Below are positions 47,004 through 56,162 of a DNA stretch of 64,000 nucleotides, piece by piece. Each line of letters opens with the position of its first letter. Position 1 is the stretch's first letter. The stretch is from Lachnospiraceae bacterium (GTDB taxonomy: Bacteria; Bacillota; Clostridia; Lachnospirales; Lachnospiraceae). Location of the stretch: the NCBI GenBank assembly GCA_017408735.1, contig JAFQUB010000023.1, positions 107,053 through 171,052 of the forward strand, written 5' to 3'. Below the pieces are notes generated by a model. That model was not told where the DNA came from. It made no database searches and saw only the letters and a list, made by a program, of their open reading frames with translations. Both the position numbers and the translations under genes were made by a program.

Positions 47004-47726
47004 CTATGCTTTTTTCCATTTTGCATTGTCTGCACGTTTAATTGAACGAATCACAACTCCGTCTGCACTGGTACCTTCCGCAACTGCAATTGCAGCTGTG
47101 ATTACTGCTACCAGTTCTAAGTCATCCGCAAGCTCTTCTGCTGCTGTTTCTACCGGAAGTTCTACTTTCTTTTCTTCTACACTCTCTGTTTTGTCCGTTT
47201 TCTTGTTTCCAAATAATTTTGGAATGAAAGAAAATGTGCTGATTAACAGACTGATAAAAATAAGAATAATAAATGTAGTTCCCATACCAATTAAAGTATT
47301 TAATCCTGCTTTTTTCAGGATTTCCATTTTTGTAAGAACTTTATCAAAGGTAATATTAGCACTTTCAGAATTTGCACTATATACCATAGTAATATCTCTG
47401 TTTGTAAAATCAAATTTCATGGTAACCGTAAGTTCTGAAGTGCTTTCTTCCACTTCGCATTCAAGTACGCCAATATATGCACCTAAATCATCTTTTACTG
47501 CTGTCCATGATTCAATTAACTGAACATCTTCCGCACTGGTTGTAGTATTTTTAAGTTCTTCTAATTCTTCATCTGAATAACCAACCAACTGCTGAACAAG
47601 TGAATCAAAATTGGAACCATAGTTAGTATATGCCTCTGAATTTTTCACATCATCCGCTGCAAAAGACTGTATTGTTGTGCTAAACAAACAGGCTGCCATA
47701 CATAAAATTGTCAATAATTTTTTCAT
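47004..47726 (-). CDS. OadG-family decarboxylase gamma chain
   Basis: 240 residues. A signal peptide (cut near SFAAD) is followed by an extracytoplasmic domain of about 115 residues, one membrane segment (LIGMGTTFIILIFISLLIS, about 145-165), and a cytoplasmic tail ending in VITAAIAVAEGTSADG and RSIKRADNAKW, as in OadG tails that hold the complex together. The large outside domain is longer than in the classic 9-kDa subunit. The ATG at 47726 has GAGGTGG upstream. Confidence 0.85.
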   Translation of the reverse strand: MKKLLTILCMAACLFSTTIQSFAADDVKNSEAYTNYGSNFDSLVQQLVGYSDEELEELKNTTTSAEDVQLIESWTAVKDDLGAYIGVLECEVEESTSELTVTMKFDFTNRDITMVYSANSESANITFDKVLTKMEILKKAGLNTLIGMGTTFIILIFISLLISTFSFIPKLFGNKKTDKTESVEEKKVELPVETAAEELADDLELVAVITAAIAVAEGTSADGVVIRSIKRADNAKWKKA

Positions 47727-47739
47727 ATACGCCACCTCA

Positions 47740-49173
47740 CTAAACCGTTCCATGTTTCTTGCCTGGACGATCCTCTCTCTTTGTAAACAACATTTCGAAC
47801 GCACCGATTACATACTTTCTTGTGTCTGCTGCATCAATAATAGTATCTACATAGCCTCTGTTAGCTGCTGATTCTACGCTGTTTTGAAGGGCATCGTACT
47901 CTGTCGCTTTCGCCTGAATTACATCATTGCCTTCTCCTTCATACATAATTTTTGCAGCTAATTTTGAATCCATCATACCAATCTTTGCATTATCCCATGC
48001 ATAAACAATATCTGCTCCAATCGCTTTGGAATTCATTGTCACATAGGCACTTCCAAATGCATTTCCAACAATTACATTTACTTTTGGTACGGTTGCATTT
48101 GCAAACGCATAGGTAAGTTTTGCTGCTGCTTTTGCCATGGATTTTTCTGCTTCTACTTCTGCGCTGAATCCTGTTACATTTGTAACAGATAATACAGGAA
48201 TAGAGAATGCATCGCAGAACTGAATGAATTCTGCTGCTTTTTCACATCCTGACGGTGTTAATACAGAAGGGTAAGAAGCTTCTAAGCCTTCTTCTCCGTA
48301 TACTTCACTTCTGTTTGCAACACAACCTACTGTGACACCATTTAATTTTACAAATCCTGTCACCATTTCTTTTGCATACATTGCTTTAGTTTCTAAAAAG
48401 TTATTATCATCTGCAATCTTAGATAACAAAATAGAAGTATCGCCTGCACAATTTGCCAAATCTGAACATACTCGGTTCAAATCATCGCTGCACACTTCAT
48501 ATGACATATCATCTTCATTATTTGCCGGTAACATTTTCACAAGTTCACGAATCTGAGCAAGAAGTGTTGATTCTTCTGCCACAAAATCTACGTTACCACA
48601 TGTTTCACTCTGGAATTTTGCTGACGCGGTATCACATTTTGATACATTATTTCCCGCCAAAGCATTTGGTGTATTCACAAATAATCTAGCATTCTTTTCT
48701 TCCATAAATGTAAAATCTGTAATTGCAGGCATTACTGCAAGACCACCACCACAATTACCAAAAATAGCTGTAATCTGAGGAATTACCCCAGATGCTAATG
48801 TCTGTTTTAAATAAATTTCACCAAATCCGTTTAACGCATCTGTTGCTTCCTGTAAACGAAGCCCTGCACAATCTACAAGTCCAATGACAGGTGCTCCAAC
48901 TTTCATTGCAAGTTCATAAAGACGAACTATTTTTTTTGCATGCATTTCACCTACAGAACCACCTAATACGGAAGCATTCTGGCTATATACATACACAAGA
49001 TTTCCATCAATCACCCCATATCCTGTTATTACACCATCTGCCGGTGTTTCACTGTTTTTCATGTCAAAATCTGTTGCTCTCGCTGTAATTTTAGCACCAA
49101 TTTCAACAAAACTATTCTCATCAAGCAACGCGTTAATTCTGTTACTTGCTGAGCTTTGTACTGTACTACTCAT
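47740..49173 (-). CDS. Acyl-CoA carboxyltransferase (MmdA/PccB type)
   Basis: 477 residues with the two crotonase-fold halves of biotin carboxyltransferases: VYSQNASVLGGSVGEMHAKKI, NCGGGLAVMP and VIVGNAFGSAYVTMNSKAIGAD-type oxyanion loops, cited here in part. Relatives include methylmalonyl-CoA and glutaconyl-CoA decarboxylase alpha chains. It is somewhat shorter than the usual ~510. As first gene of an operon that also has an OadA-type enzyme, it may let carboxyl pass between oxaloacetate and an acyl-CoA. Substrate not predictable. Confidence 0.88.
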   Translation of the reverse strand: MSSTVQSSASNRINALLDENSFVEIGAKITARATDFDMKNSETPADGVITGYGVIDGNLVYVYSQNASVLGGSVGEMHAKKIVRLYELAMKVGAPVIGLVDCAGLRLQEATDALNGFGEIYLKQTLASGVIPQITAIFGNCGGGLAVMPAITDFTFMEEKNARLFVNTPNALAGNNVSKCDTASAKFQSETCGNVDFVAEESTLLAQIRELVKMLPANNEDDMSYEVCSDDLNRVCSDLANCAGDTSILLSKIADDNNFLETKAMYAKEMVTGFVKLNGVTVGCVANRSEVYGEEGLEASYPSVLTPSGCEKAAEFIQFCDAFSIPVLSVTNVTGFSAEVEAEKSMAKAAAKLTYAFANATVPKVNVIVGNAFGSAYVTMNSKAIGADIVYAWDNAKIGMMDSKLAAKIMYEGEGNDVIQAKATEYDALQNSVESAANRGYVDTIIDAADTRKYVIGAFEMLFTKREDRPGKKHGTV

Positions 49174-49269
49174 CTGTCAGCCCTCCACTTTCTTATTTTT
49201 ATTCAAGACAATAGAAAGTTCTTCCAACGTACCTTCTATCATGGCAAAATATAATGTCTGCCGAGTATA

Positions 49270-49298
49270 ATTGTAATGCTTTTTACCATTTTTATCAA
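49270..49298 (-). promoter_or_regulatory. Promoter of the Na+-decarboxylase operon
   Basis: -35 TTGATA (49293-49298), 17-bp spacer, -10 TACAAT (49270-49275), about 100 bp before the first start codon. Confidence 0.65.
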
Positions 49299-49334
49299 GT
49301 TTTTTTTTGATTTTTAATGAATTTTGCACAAATT

Positions 49335-50567
49335 TTACAGCAATATTTCATTTATAATCTGCTTCACACATAATTTGAAATCTATCACTGCAATTTCATT
49401 TCCAGAATATATATTGTACACCTTAATTTTTTCATTATTCAGCCAATATTCTGCCGTACCGATAATGTCATTTTCTTTTATAGGTGGTTTCAAATTCTGC
49501 CTTATATTATATGTTATCTTCATCTGTTCCTCCGAATGAAGCAAAAGTTTCATAGAATCTTTTTTCATATAAGGCTTAATTTTTCCCTCTTTCCAAAGAT
49601 TTTCTTTTCCCTGCTCTACCATACAACTTCCCGGAATCTGAATAGCTTCAAAGTCTTCCTTTGTCTCAAAGACTTCTCGATAGTCATAATTCTCGATACC
49701 ATATTCCATCAGTTTTTTTGTATCTTTCCATTTATACGTTTTATTGTTGGGCCAGCCACACGCAAGCAGTGCCACAATAAATGTTTTCCCCTCTCGTTCC
49801 AACGCTCCCACATAGCAATAACCTGCCTTTCCGGTAAAACCGGTTTTTCCTGATAATGCCCCAGTCATCATCTGTAAAAAAGCATTGTGATTATTACAGG
49901 AATAAGAGCCTTTTCCGGAAATATCTGAAAAGCTGTGAGATGGTGTCCTGGTAATCTCTAAAAACTTTTCTTTGCAGGGAGATATCATAATGCAATATCT
50001 CATGATTTTCGCCAGCTCTGTTGCTGTAGTAGAATGGCTTTTTTCTTTTCCTCCCACTTTCACCGTAGCATCCAGACCATTTGGTGTAATATAATATGTA
50101 TTAGTACATCCTATATCCCTTGCTTTCTCATTCATCATCGCTGCAAATTTCTCCACACTTCCACCCACATGTTCTGCAAGTGCCACCGCGGAATCATTAT
50201 GGGATTCCAACATTAATGAGTAGCACAAATCTTCTAATTTAAACTGTTGATTTTCCCGCATTCCAAGATGTACCTTCGGTTGACGTGCCGCATTTTTAGA
50301 AACGGTAACAGTATCACTTAATTTTGCATTTTCCAACACTACAATTAACGTCATAATCTTTGTTGTACTTGCCATTGGCATAGGCGTATTTCCATCTTTG
50401 TTATATAGCACCCTACCGGAATCTCCATCTAACAATACCGCACTTTTTGCAAATAATTCCGTTTCACTCGGGGCTTCTGTAGCTGCTTTCACATAAATAT
50501 TAAAGGAATGATTTATTTGAATAATAAACAGAACTGTAAGAACAAATATTTTTTTTAGTTTCTTCAC
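49335..50567 (-). CDS. D-alanyl-D-alanine carboxypeptidase
   Basis: 410 residues of the PBP5/DacF type. A signal peptide is followed by a serine peptidase domain with active-site MASTTKIM (SxxK), ESHNDSA (SxN) and GKTGFTGKAG (KTG), then a C-terminal domain. It trims the last D-Ala of peptidoglycan stem peptides. It starts with GTG; GGAAGG 8 bases upstream is its ribosome site and lies inside the hairpin at 50572-50617. Confidence 0.93.
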   Translation of the reverse strand: MKKLKKIFVLTVLFIIQINHSFNIYVKAATEAPSETELFAKSAVLLDGDSGRVLYNKDGNTPMPMASTTKIMTLIVVLENAKLSDTVTVSKNAARQPKVHLGMRENQQFKLEDLCYSLMLESHNDSAVALAEHVGGSVEKFAAMMNEKARDIGCTNTYYITPNGLDATVKVGGKEKSHSTTATELAKIMRYCIMISPCKEKFLEITRTPSHSFSDISGKGSYSCNNHNAFLQMMTGALSGKTGFTGKAGYCYVGALEREGKTFIVALLACGWPNNKTYKWKDTKKLMEYGIENYDYREVFETKEDFEAIQIPGSCMVEQGKENLWKEGKIKPYMKKDSMKLLLHSEEQMKITYNIRQNLKPPIKENDIIGTAEYWLNNEKIKVYNIYSGNEIAVIDFKLCVKQIINEILL

Positions 50568-50571
50568 ACCA

Positions 50572-50617
50572 AAAACCTTCCATATATTTCTTTACTAAAA
50601 AATATATGGAAGGTTTT
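50572..50617 (-). terminator. Long hairpin between the symporter and carboxypeptidase genes
   Basis: A perfect 17-bp stem (50572-50588 with 50601-50617). On the - strand TTTTTGG follows, so it should end symporter transcripts. The same 3' arm holds the ribosome site of the next gene. Confidence 0.7.
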
Positions 50618-50659
50618 CTAAAATATTCCCGGACACCGCGAAATACTTTGCAATAATAT

Positions 50660-52021
50660 TTAGGAATATTCCCGGATATCCTTCGCAATTTCCCCACTCA
50701 GTATAAGAAGACATATTAAATTAGGAATTGCCATTAATGCATTAGCAATGTCTGAAAAGCTCCATGCAATTCTCAAGGTTGTGGTTGCCCCAACGTAAGC
50801 TGCAACTGAAAAAGCAATCCTATAAATAATATTATACTTTGGAGTTTTCACAAGATATTCAAACGCCTTTTCTCCATGATATTCCCATCCAAGAATCGTT
50901 AAAAAGGCAAAAAAAGAAATCCCAATACATACAGTCCAACTTCCCACCGAACCAAGTACTGTTTCAAATGCTTTCATCGTCAGAGAGGCACCTGTAAACG
51001 GTTCTCCCGTTGCCGGATTTATTGTTCCTAATACTCCTGAAGCTGCAATGGCAATCCCAGTGATAGTACATATAACAATTGTATCCCAAAATGTGCCTGT
51101 CATACTAATATATCCTTGTTTTACCGGGTGACTGGTTCTGGCTGCCGCTGCTGAAATTGCAGCCGAACCAAGTCCTGCTTCATTGGAAAATACACCTCTT
51201 GCCACGCCATAGCGTAACGCCTCCATAACAGCAGTGCCTGCTACTCCGCCACTTATAGCTTCTGTACTAAATGCCATCTTAAAAATCATTGCCAAACCAT
51301 GAGGCAACTGTGTTATATTTCCCAGTATCACACATAATCCTGCAATCATATAGAAAATAGCCATTCCCGGTACCAAAATTGCTGAAATCTTTGAAATTGC
51401 CTTAATTCCACCTACAATAATGACAAATGCAAGAATGGTAATTACAATCCCTGTTTTTTCAAATGGTATGTAAAACGTAGTATTTAACGCCTCTGATATG
51501 GAATTTGCCTGAGTGAAATTTCCTATCCCAAAAGAAGCAATTACTGTAAATAACGCAAACAGCCACCCAAACAAATCCCCTATTTTTTTACCCTTGAATG
51601 CATGTTTCATAACATACATGGGACCTCCGGACATCTCTCCCCTTTCATTTATTACGCGATATTTGCTGGCAAGCATACATTCACTAAATTTCAAACTTAG
51701 TCCCAGGCATGCCGATATCCACATCCACACCAATGCTCCGGGGCCTCCGGTAACCATGGCAGTGGCAACTCCCACAATATTTCCGGTTCCCATGGTCGCC
51801 GCCAATGCTGTAGTCAGTGCTGAAAAAGGAGAGATATCCCCTTTTTCTCCTTCCTGTTCCTGGCGCGCCTCTTTACTTAATGTAATTTTCAAGGCAAAAC
51901 CTAGTTTTCTCCACGGAAGAAATCGGGTGCGAATGGTCAAAAAAATCCCGGTTCCCATTAGTAACGTAATCATTACCGGTCCCCACACAAAATCATCTAC
52001 CGCCTTCAATAAACTTTCCAT
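50660..52021 (-). CDS. Sodium:alanine symporter (AgcS family)
   Basis: 453 residues, about 11 membrane segments. Hallmarks of the family are FSALTTALAATMGTGNIVGVATAM (start of the transport core), GPGALVWMW and FSNEAGLGSA. It imports alanine or glycine with Na+, fitting the Na+ pump operon next door. The ATG at 52021 was chosen because GGGAG lies 6 bases upstream; an ATG 18 bases earlier has no ribosome site. Confidence 0.93.
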   Translation of the reverse strand: MESLLKAVDDFVWGPVMITLLMGTGIFLTIRTRFLPWRKLGFALKITLSKEARQEQEGEKGDISPFSALTTALAATMGTGNIVGVATAMVTGGPGALVWMWISACLGLSLKFSECMLASKYRVINERGEMSGGPMYVMKHAFKGKKIGDLFGWLFALFTVIASFGIGNFTQANSISEALNTTFYIPFEKTGIVITILAFVIIVGGIKAISKISAILVPGMAIFYMIAGLCVILGNITQLPHGLAMIFKMAFSTEAISGGVAGTAVMEALRYGVARGVFSNEAGLGSAAISAAAARTSHPVKQGYISMTGTFWDTIVICTITGIAIAASGVLGTINPATGEPFTGASLTMKAFETVLGSVGSWTVCIGISFFAFLTILGWEYHGEKAFEYLVKTPKYNIIYRIAFSVAAYVGATTTLRIAWSFSDIANALMAIPNLICLLILSGEIAKDIREYS

Positions 52022-52106
52022 TTTCCACTCCCAAGACATATTTATTTTTATCTTATGTGATGTCAGACAGGAACATTCTTATTATTTACCATAGCATTGC
52101 CTTATA

Positions 52107-52132
52107 AAAGGCAGTCTTTTACAACTGCCTTT
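52107..52132 (-). terminator. Hairpin in the symporter leader
   Basis: A 9-bp stem (52107-52115 with 52124-52132), then TTATAAGG on the - strand. It may be a weak terminator or attenuator upstream of the symporter. Confidence 0.5.
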
Positions 52133-52163
52133 CGTTTATCCTAAGATTTTATTATACAAATGT

Positions 52164-52190
52164 ACAAAAAGCGGAGGAAATTCCTCCGCT
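52164..52190 (-). terminator. Terminator of glyS
   Basis: A 10-bp inverted repeat (52170-52179 with 52181-52190), five T on the - strand, 6 bp after the stop codon. Confidence 0.88.
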
Positions 52191-52195
52191 CATTT

Positions 52196-53584
52196 CTAAT
52201 ATTCAAATTTCTTTTCAAAATATTCTTTTAGGTCTGAAATTTTCACTCTTTCCTGTTCCATGGTGTCACGGTCACGAACTGTTACACAGCCGTCTTCTTC
52301 TGAGTCAAAATCATAAGTAACACAGAACGGAGTTCCAATTTCATCCTGTCTACGATAACGTTTTCCGATGTTTCCTCTGTCATCATATTCACAATTATAT
52401 GTTTTGGATAATTCAGTAAATACTTTTTCTGCACCTTCAGCTAGCTTTTTAGACAATGGAAGTACACCGATTTTAACAGGTGCCAATGCCGGATGGAAAT
52501 GCATTACTGTACGCATATCCCCACCTTCTAATTCTTCTTCATCATAAGCACTGCAAAGGAATGCAAGTACCATTCTGTCTGCACCTAAAGATGGCTCGAT
52601 AACGTATGGAATGTATTTTTCTTTCTTTTCGTCGTCAAAGTATGACATATCTTCACCGGATGTGTTCTGATGCTGTGTCAAGTCGTAATCTGTTCTGTCA
52701 GCTACGCCCCACAATTCGCCCCATCCAAACGGGAATAAAAATTCAATATCGGAAGTTGCTTTACTATAAAAACACAATTCTTCCGGTTCATGGTCACGAA
52801 CACGCATTTCATCGTCTTTGATTCCAAGAGTCTTTAACCAGTTTACACAAGTTTCTCTCCAGTATTTAAACCACTCTAAGTCTGTTCCCGGTTCGCAGAA
52901 GAATTCTAATTCCATCTGTTCGAATTCTCTGGTACGGAATGTAAAGTTACCTGGTGTGATTTCGTTACGGAAAGATTTACCAATCTGTCCAATACCGAAT
53001 GGTACTTTCTTTCTTGATGTTCTCTGCACATTTTTAAAGTTAACAAAAATCCCCTGTGCTGTTTCCGGTCTTAAATAAACAGTGTTTTTCGCATCCTCTG
53101 TTACGCCCTGGAAGGTTTTAAACATCAGGTTAAACTGACGAATATCTGTAAAATTATGTTTTCCACAGGTTGGACATGGAATATTGTGTTCTTCTACAAA
53201 ATCCTTCATCTGTTCCTGACTCCATGCATCTACAGAACCGGATAACTCAATCTTATTGTCTGCGCAAAATTCTTCAATCATTTTATCTGCTCTAAATCTT
53301 TCATGACATTCTTTACAATCCATCAACGGATCAGAAAATCCACCCAAATGTCCGGATGCAACCCATGTCTGTGGATTCATTAAAATTGCGCAGTCCAAAC
53401 CTACATTATATGGATTTTCCTGAATGAACTTTTTCCACCATGCTTTTTTTACATTATTCTTCAGTTCCACACCAAGATTTCCATAATCCCATGTATTTGC
53501 AAGACCACCATAAATTTCTGAGCCCGGATATACAAAACCTCTTGATTTTGCCAGTGCAACAATTTTATCCATTGTCTTTTCCAT
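52196..53584 (-). CDS. glyS: Glycyl-tRNA synthetase, dimeric class II type
   Basis: 462 residues, the usual length of the single-chain bacterial/eukaryal-type enzyme. Landmarks are [12 protein letters not shown], a zinc-like Cys pair region CKECHERF and [53 protein letters not shown] (motif 2, cited here in pieces) and [10 protein letters not shown] (motif 3). The ATG at 53584 gives the standard N-terminus; GGAGG is 11 bases upstream. No T-box leader was seen; the preceding lipoprotein gene is only 26 bp away. Confidence 0.95.
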   Translation of the reverse strand: MEKTMDKIVALAKSRGFVYPGSEIYGGLANTWDYGNLGVELKNNVKKAWWKKFIQENPYNVGLDCAILMNPQTWVASGHLGGFSDPLMDCKECHERFRADKMIEEFCADNKIELSGSVDAWSQEQMKDFVEEHNIPCPTCGKHNFTDIRQFNLMFKTFQGVTEDAKNTVYLRPETAQGIFVNFKNVQRTSRKKVPFGIGQIGKSFRNEITPGNFTFRTREFEQMELEFFCEPGTDLEWFKYWRETCVNWLKTLGIKDDEMRVRDHEPEELCFYSKATSDIEFLFPFGWGELWGVADRTDYDLTQHQNTSGEDMSYFDDEKKEKYIPYVIEPSLGADRMVLAFLCSAYDEEELEGGDMRTVMHFHPALAPVKIGVLPLSKKLAEGAEKVFTELSKTYNCEYDDRGNIGKRYRRQDEIGTPFCVTYDFDSEEDGCVTVRDRDTMEQERVKISDLKEYFEKKFEY

Positions 53585-53609
53585 CTTTTCATTATCCTCC
53601 ATTTGTTTC

Positions 53610-54203
53610 TTACTTATATGCAATATATGCCAAGTCTTCTTCGCTCTTTAAGCTTACAGAAGCACTCTTCTTTCCAGTAATTTCTACATTGTCTGTAATG
53701 GCAACAATTTTCCCAGGTACAACTACGTTTGTGTTTTGAGAAAGTACTACAATCTTTGCATCTTCAGATATTACAGCATCTTCTGTAGTAATTTTACCAT
53801 CTGTCACATCCACAAAATTACCGTCTAAACCATAAATCTCTTTTGCTGTCACTGCATCTCCGCTGTAAAACGTCCCACCATTGAAAGCTGTATACGCATC
53901 ACTGTTTACATATTTTATCTTAACTTTCACATTGCCGGCAGAATCACATTTATAATCATCTAATGTAACTGCCCCTTCCCCCTGAGTGGTATTTACTTCT
54001 GAGATTTCAGTTTCAATCATTAACTTTAATTCATCAGCATCGTAATAACTCTGATCCAAAACACTTACCAACGTGGAGCTGATGCTACCATCCTTTGCTA
54101 TCTGAACAGAATCACCCTGCTCTGCAACTTCATTTCCTCCTGTGCACCCAACTAACATTACTGCTGCCATAAGCACAAGCACTATTTGACTTAATCTTTT
54201 CAT
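53610..54203 (-). CDS. Hypothetical lipoprotein
   Basis: 197 residues. A lipoprotein signal (VMLVGC lipobox) is followed by a secreted beta-rich domain with Thr, Val and Asp-rich segments. The tail ends LAYIAYK. I recognise no family. It sits between recO and glyS in one strand run. Confidence 0.8.
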   Translation of the reverse strand: MKRLSQIVLVLMAAVMLVGCTGGNEVAEQGDSVQIAKDGSISSTLVSVLDQSYYDADELKLMIETEISEVNTTQGEGAVTLDDYKCDSAGNVKVKIKYVNSDAYTAFNGGTFYSGDAVTAKEIYGLDGNFVDVTDGKITTEDAVISEDAKIVVLSQNTNVVVPGKIVAITDNVEITGKKSASVSLKSEEDLAYIAYK

Positions 54204-54272
54204 AATATGCCCTCCTACTTACCGTAACCATTATACCCATTCTATTTTATATTTTCAACCACAAAATATAAT

Positions 54273-55013
54273 TTAGAGATTTTTTAAAAATTCTTCCGTC
54301 TTAAATTCCCTGTCAATCACCTTATTTTTACAGAATTCTATTATTTTTTTCATTTGTAAAAGTACTTGCTCAGTCACTTGAAACGTATACAACCGTTCCA
54401 CGGGTGTCCCGGCAATATACTGTAATGTGTATAAAGTAGACTGTGATAATTCCTGATATTGTCTGTGCCCACCCAAACATTCGTCACATATAATCACAAA
54501 ACGACTGCTGTCAAAAAAGGCGCTTTTCGCCGCTTTTTGGCACACACTACACTGAAAAACATCCGGATATTCACCATTTATCACCATTGCTTTCCATTCA
54601 AATATGTAACGTACCAGTTTATTATCCAAATGGGGCGAAAGCAATGCCCGCATGGTCTGATACAATAATTTCAGCATTTCCCTTTCATCATTATTCTCTC
54701 TGGTAAAATAATCTGCAATTTCCAGAAAATACATACCATACCATGCACCTTCCAAATCTGTTCGAAATTCGCTGAAATAATTTTGTATTTCCGCCTGCCT
54801 TACGGTATAACTGTTTCTTCCTTCATATAAATAAAAAGTACCAAAAGCAAACGCATTGCTGGCGGCAAGAAGACTGCTATTTTGTCTTCTCGCACCTTTG
54901 GCAAATGCTGTTAGTTTTCCTTTTTCTTTTGTCAACAATACAATTCGTCTATCGTATTCTCCAATAGGCTGTGTCGCTATTACCATACCCAGCACTGTAC
55001 TCATCTGTGCCAT
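54273..55013 (-). CDS. recO: DNA repair protein RecO
   Basis: 246 residues. The N-terminal OB fold shows VIATQPIGEYDRRIVLLTKEKGKL and the later zinc motif CSVCQK ... CDECLGG. RecO helps load RecA on gaps and anneals single strands. The ATG at 55013 was chosen with AGGTGAG upstream. Its start lies inside the small YqzL-like gene by 65 bp, and the era-yqzL-recO order matches Bacillus. Confidence 0.93.
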   Translation of the reverse strand: MAQMSTVLGMVIATQPIGEYDRRIVLLTKEKGKLTAFAKGARRQNSSLLAASNAFAFGTFYLYEGRNSYTVRQAEIQNYFSEFRTDLEGAWYGMYFLEIADYFTRENNDEREMLKLLYQTMRALLSPHLDNKLVRYIFEWKAMVINGEYPDVFQCSVCQKAAKSAFFDSSRFVIICDECLGGHRQYQELSQSTLYTLQYIAGTPVERLYTFQVTEQVLLQMKKIIEFCKNKVIDREFKTEEFLKNL

Positions 55014-55119
55014 CGTCACTCTCACCTGTCTGCTTATTTTTTATTTCCTGCTTATTACAATAGGATAGGTAATCCTGTACACTTCCTGTCATAGTAAACT
55101 TCTGCCAGTCTTTATCCAT
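54949..55119 (-). CDS. yqzL: YqzL-like small protein
   Basis: 56 residues, too short for standard ORF lists. The N-terminal MDKDWQKFTMTGSVQDYLSY fits the YqzL family pattern (Trp, Phe, TG, YL-Y), and it occupies the same place between era and recO as in Bacillus. GGGGG lies 7 bases before the ATG. Its last 65 bp overlap recO in another frame, suggesting coupled translation. The tail is acidic, rich in Ser and Gly, and not conserved with YqzL. The function of the family is unknown. Confidence 0.7.
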   Translation of the reverse strand: MDKDWQKFTMTGSVQDYLSYCNKQEIKNKQTGESDDGTDEYSAGYGNSDTAYWRIR

Positions 55120-55206
55120 GAGCTTGCCCCCTAATCTTTTCTTATTCTAAGATTAGTATAAGCCATAGATTTTCTTCTATACTATTCAAAATCTGCCAAT
55201 TTCGGG

Positions 55207-56118
55207 CTATATTTCCTTTTTATCATATCCAAAGTTTTTCATTAAGAAATCACTGTCACGCCAGTCTTTTTTTACTTTTACCCACAATTTTAAATTTACC
55301 TGCGTATCTAAAAGACGCTCAATTTCATAACGGGCCGCAGAACCTATTTTCTTTAACATAGCCCCGCCTTTTCCGATAATAATTCCCTTGTGAGAATCTC
55401 GTTCACACACGATGGTTGCATCGATATCCACCAGTTTTCCATCTTTTCTATATTTCATCTGGTCAATAGCAACAGCGATTCCATGAGGAATTTCTTCATC
55501 CAGACATTTCAATGCTTTTTCACGTATCAATTCAGCTACAATCTGACGTTCCGGCTGGTCTGTGATGGTATCTTCATCATAAAACATTGGACCATAAGGC
55601 ATATATTTATATATAACCTCCAGTAACGTATCTGAATTTTCTCCTTTCAAAGCAGATACCGGTACAATTTCCGCAAAATCATATATTTTGCGGTATGCGT
55701 CCATAAACAAAAGAATTTCTTCTCTTTTTACGGTATCTATTTTATTGATAATAAGAATTACAGGAGTCTTTACCCTTTTTAACTGTTCTGCAATGTGTCT
55801 TTCTCCTGCTCCAATAAACGTTGTAGGTTCCACCAACCAAAGTACGGCATCCACCTCGTTCAATGTGGATTCTGCCACTTTTACCATATATTCTCCCAAC
55901 TTATTTTTTGCCTTATGAATTCCCGGTGTATCCAAAAATACAATCTGTCCGCGCTCATCGGTATACACTGTCTGAATACGGTTTCTTGTGGTCTGGGGCT
56001 TATTGGATGTAATGGCAATCTTTTGTCCAATTAGCTGGTTCATTAAGGTAGATTTTCCCACATTTGGTCTTCCTATTAAGGTTACAAATCCTGATTTTGT
56101 ACTGTTACTGTTTTCCAT
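55207..56118 (-). CDS. era: GTPase Era
   Basis: 303 residues. GTPase motifs are GRPNVGKST (G1), FLDTPGIH (G3), INKIDTV (G4) and VSALKG (G5). The C-terminal KH domain (about 205-290) shows GKGGAMLKKIG. Era binds 16S rRNA in late 30S assembly. Confidence 0.97.
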   Translation of the reverse strand: MENSNSTKSGFVTLIGRPNVGKSTLMNQLIGQKIAITSNKPQTTRNRIQTVYTDERGQIVFLDTPGIHKAKNKLGEYMVKVAESTLNEVDAVLWLVEPTTFIGAGERHIAEQLKRVKTPVILIINKIDTVKREEILLFMDAYRKIYDFAEIVPVSALKGENSDTLLEVIYKYMPYGPMFYDEDTITDQPERQIVAELIREKALKCLDEEIPHGIAVAIDQMKYRKDGKLVDIDATIVCERDSHKGIIIGKGGAMLKKIGSAARYEIERLLDTQVNLKLWVKVKKDWRDSDFLMKNFGYDKKEI

Positions 56119-56162
56119 GTCTTTCCTTTCTTTTCCCTTGTATTATCTGTATGAATAACTAC

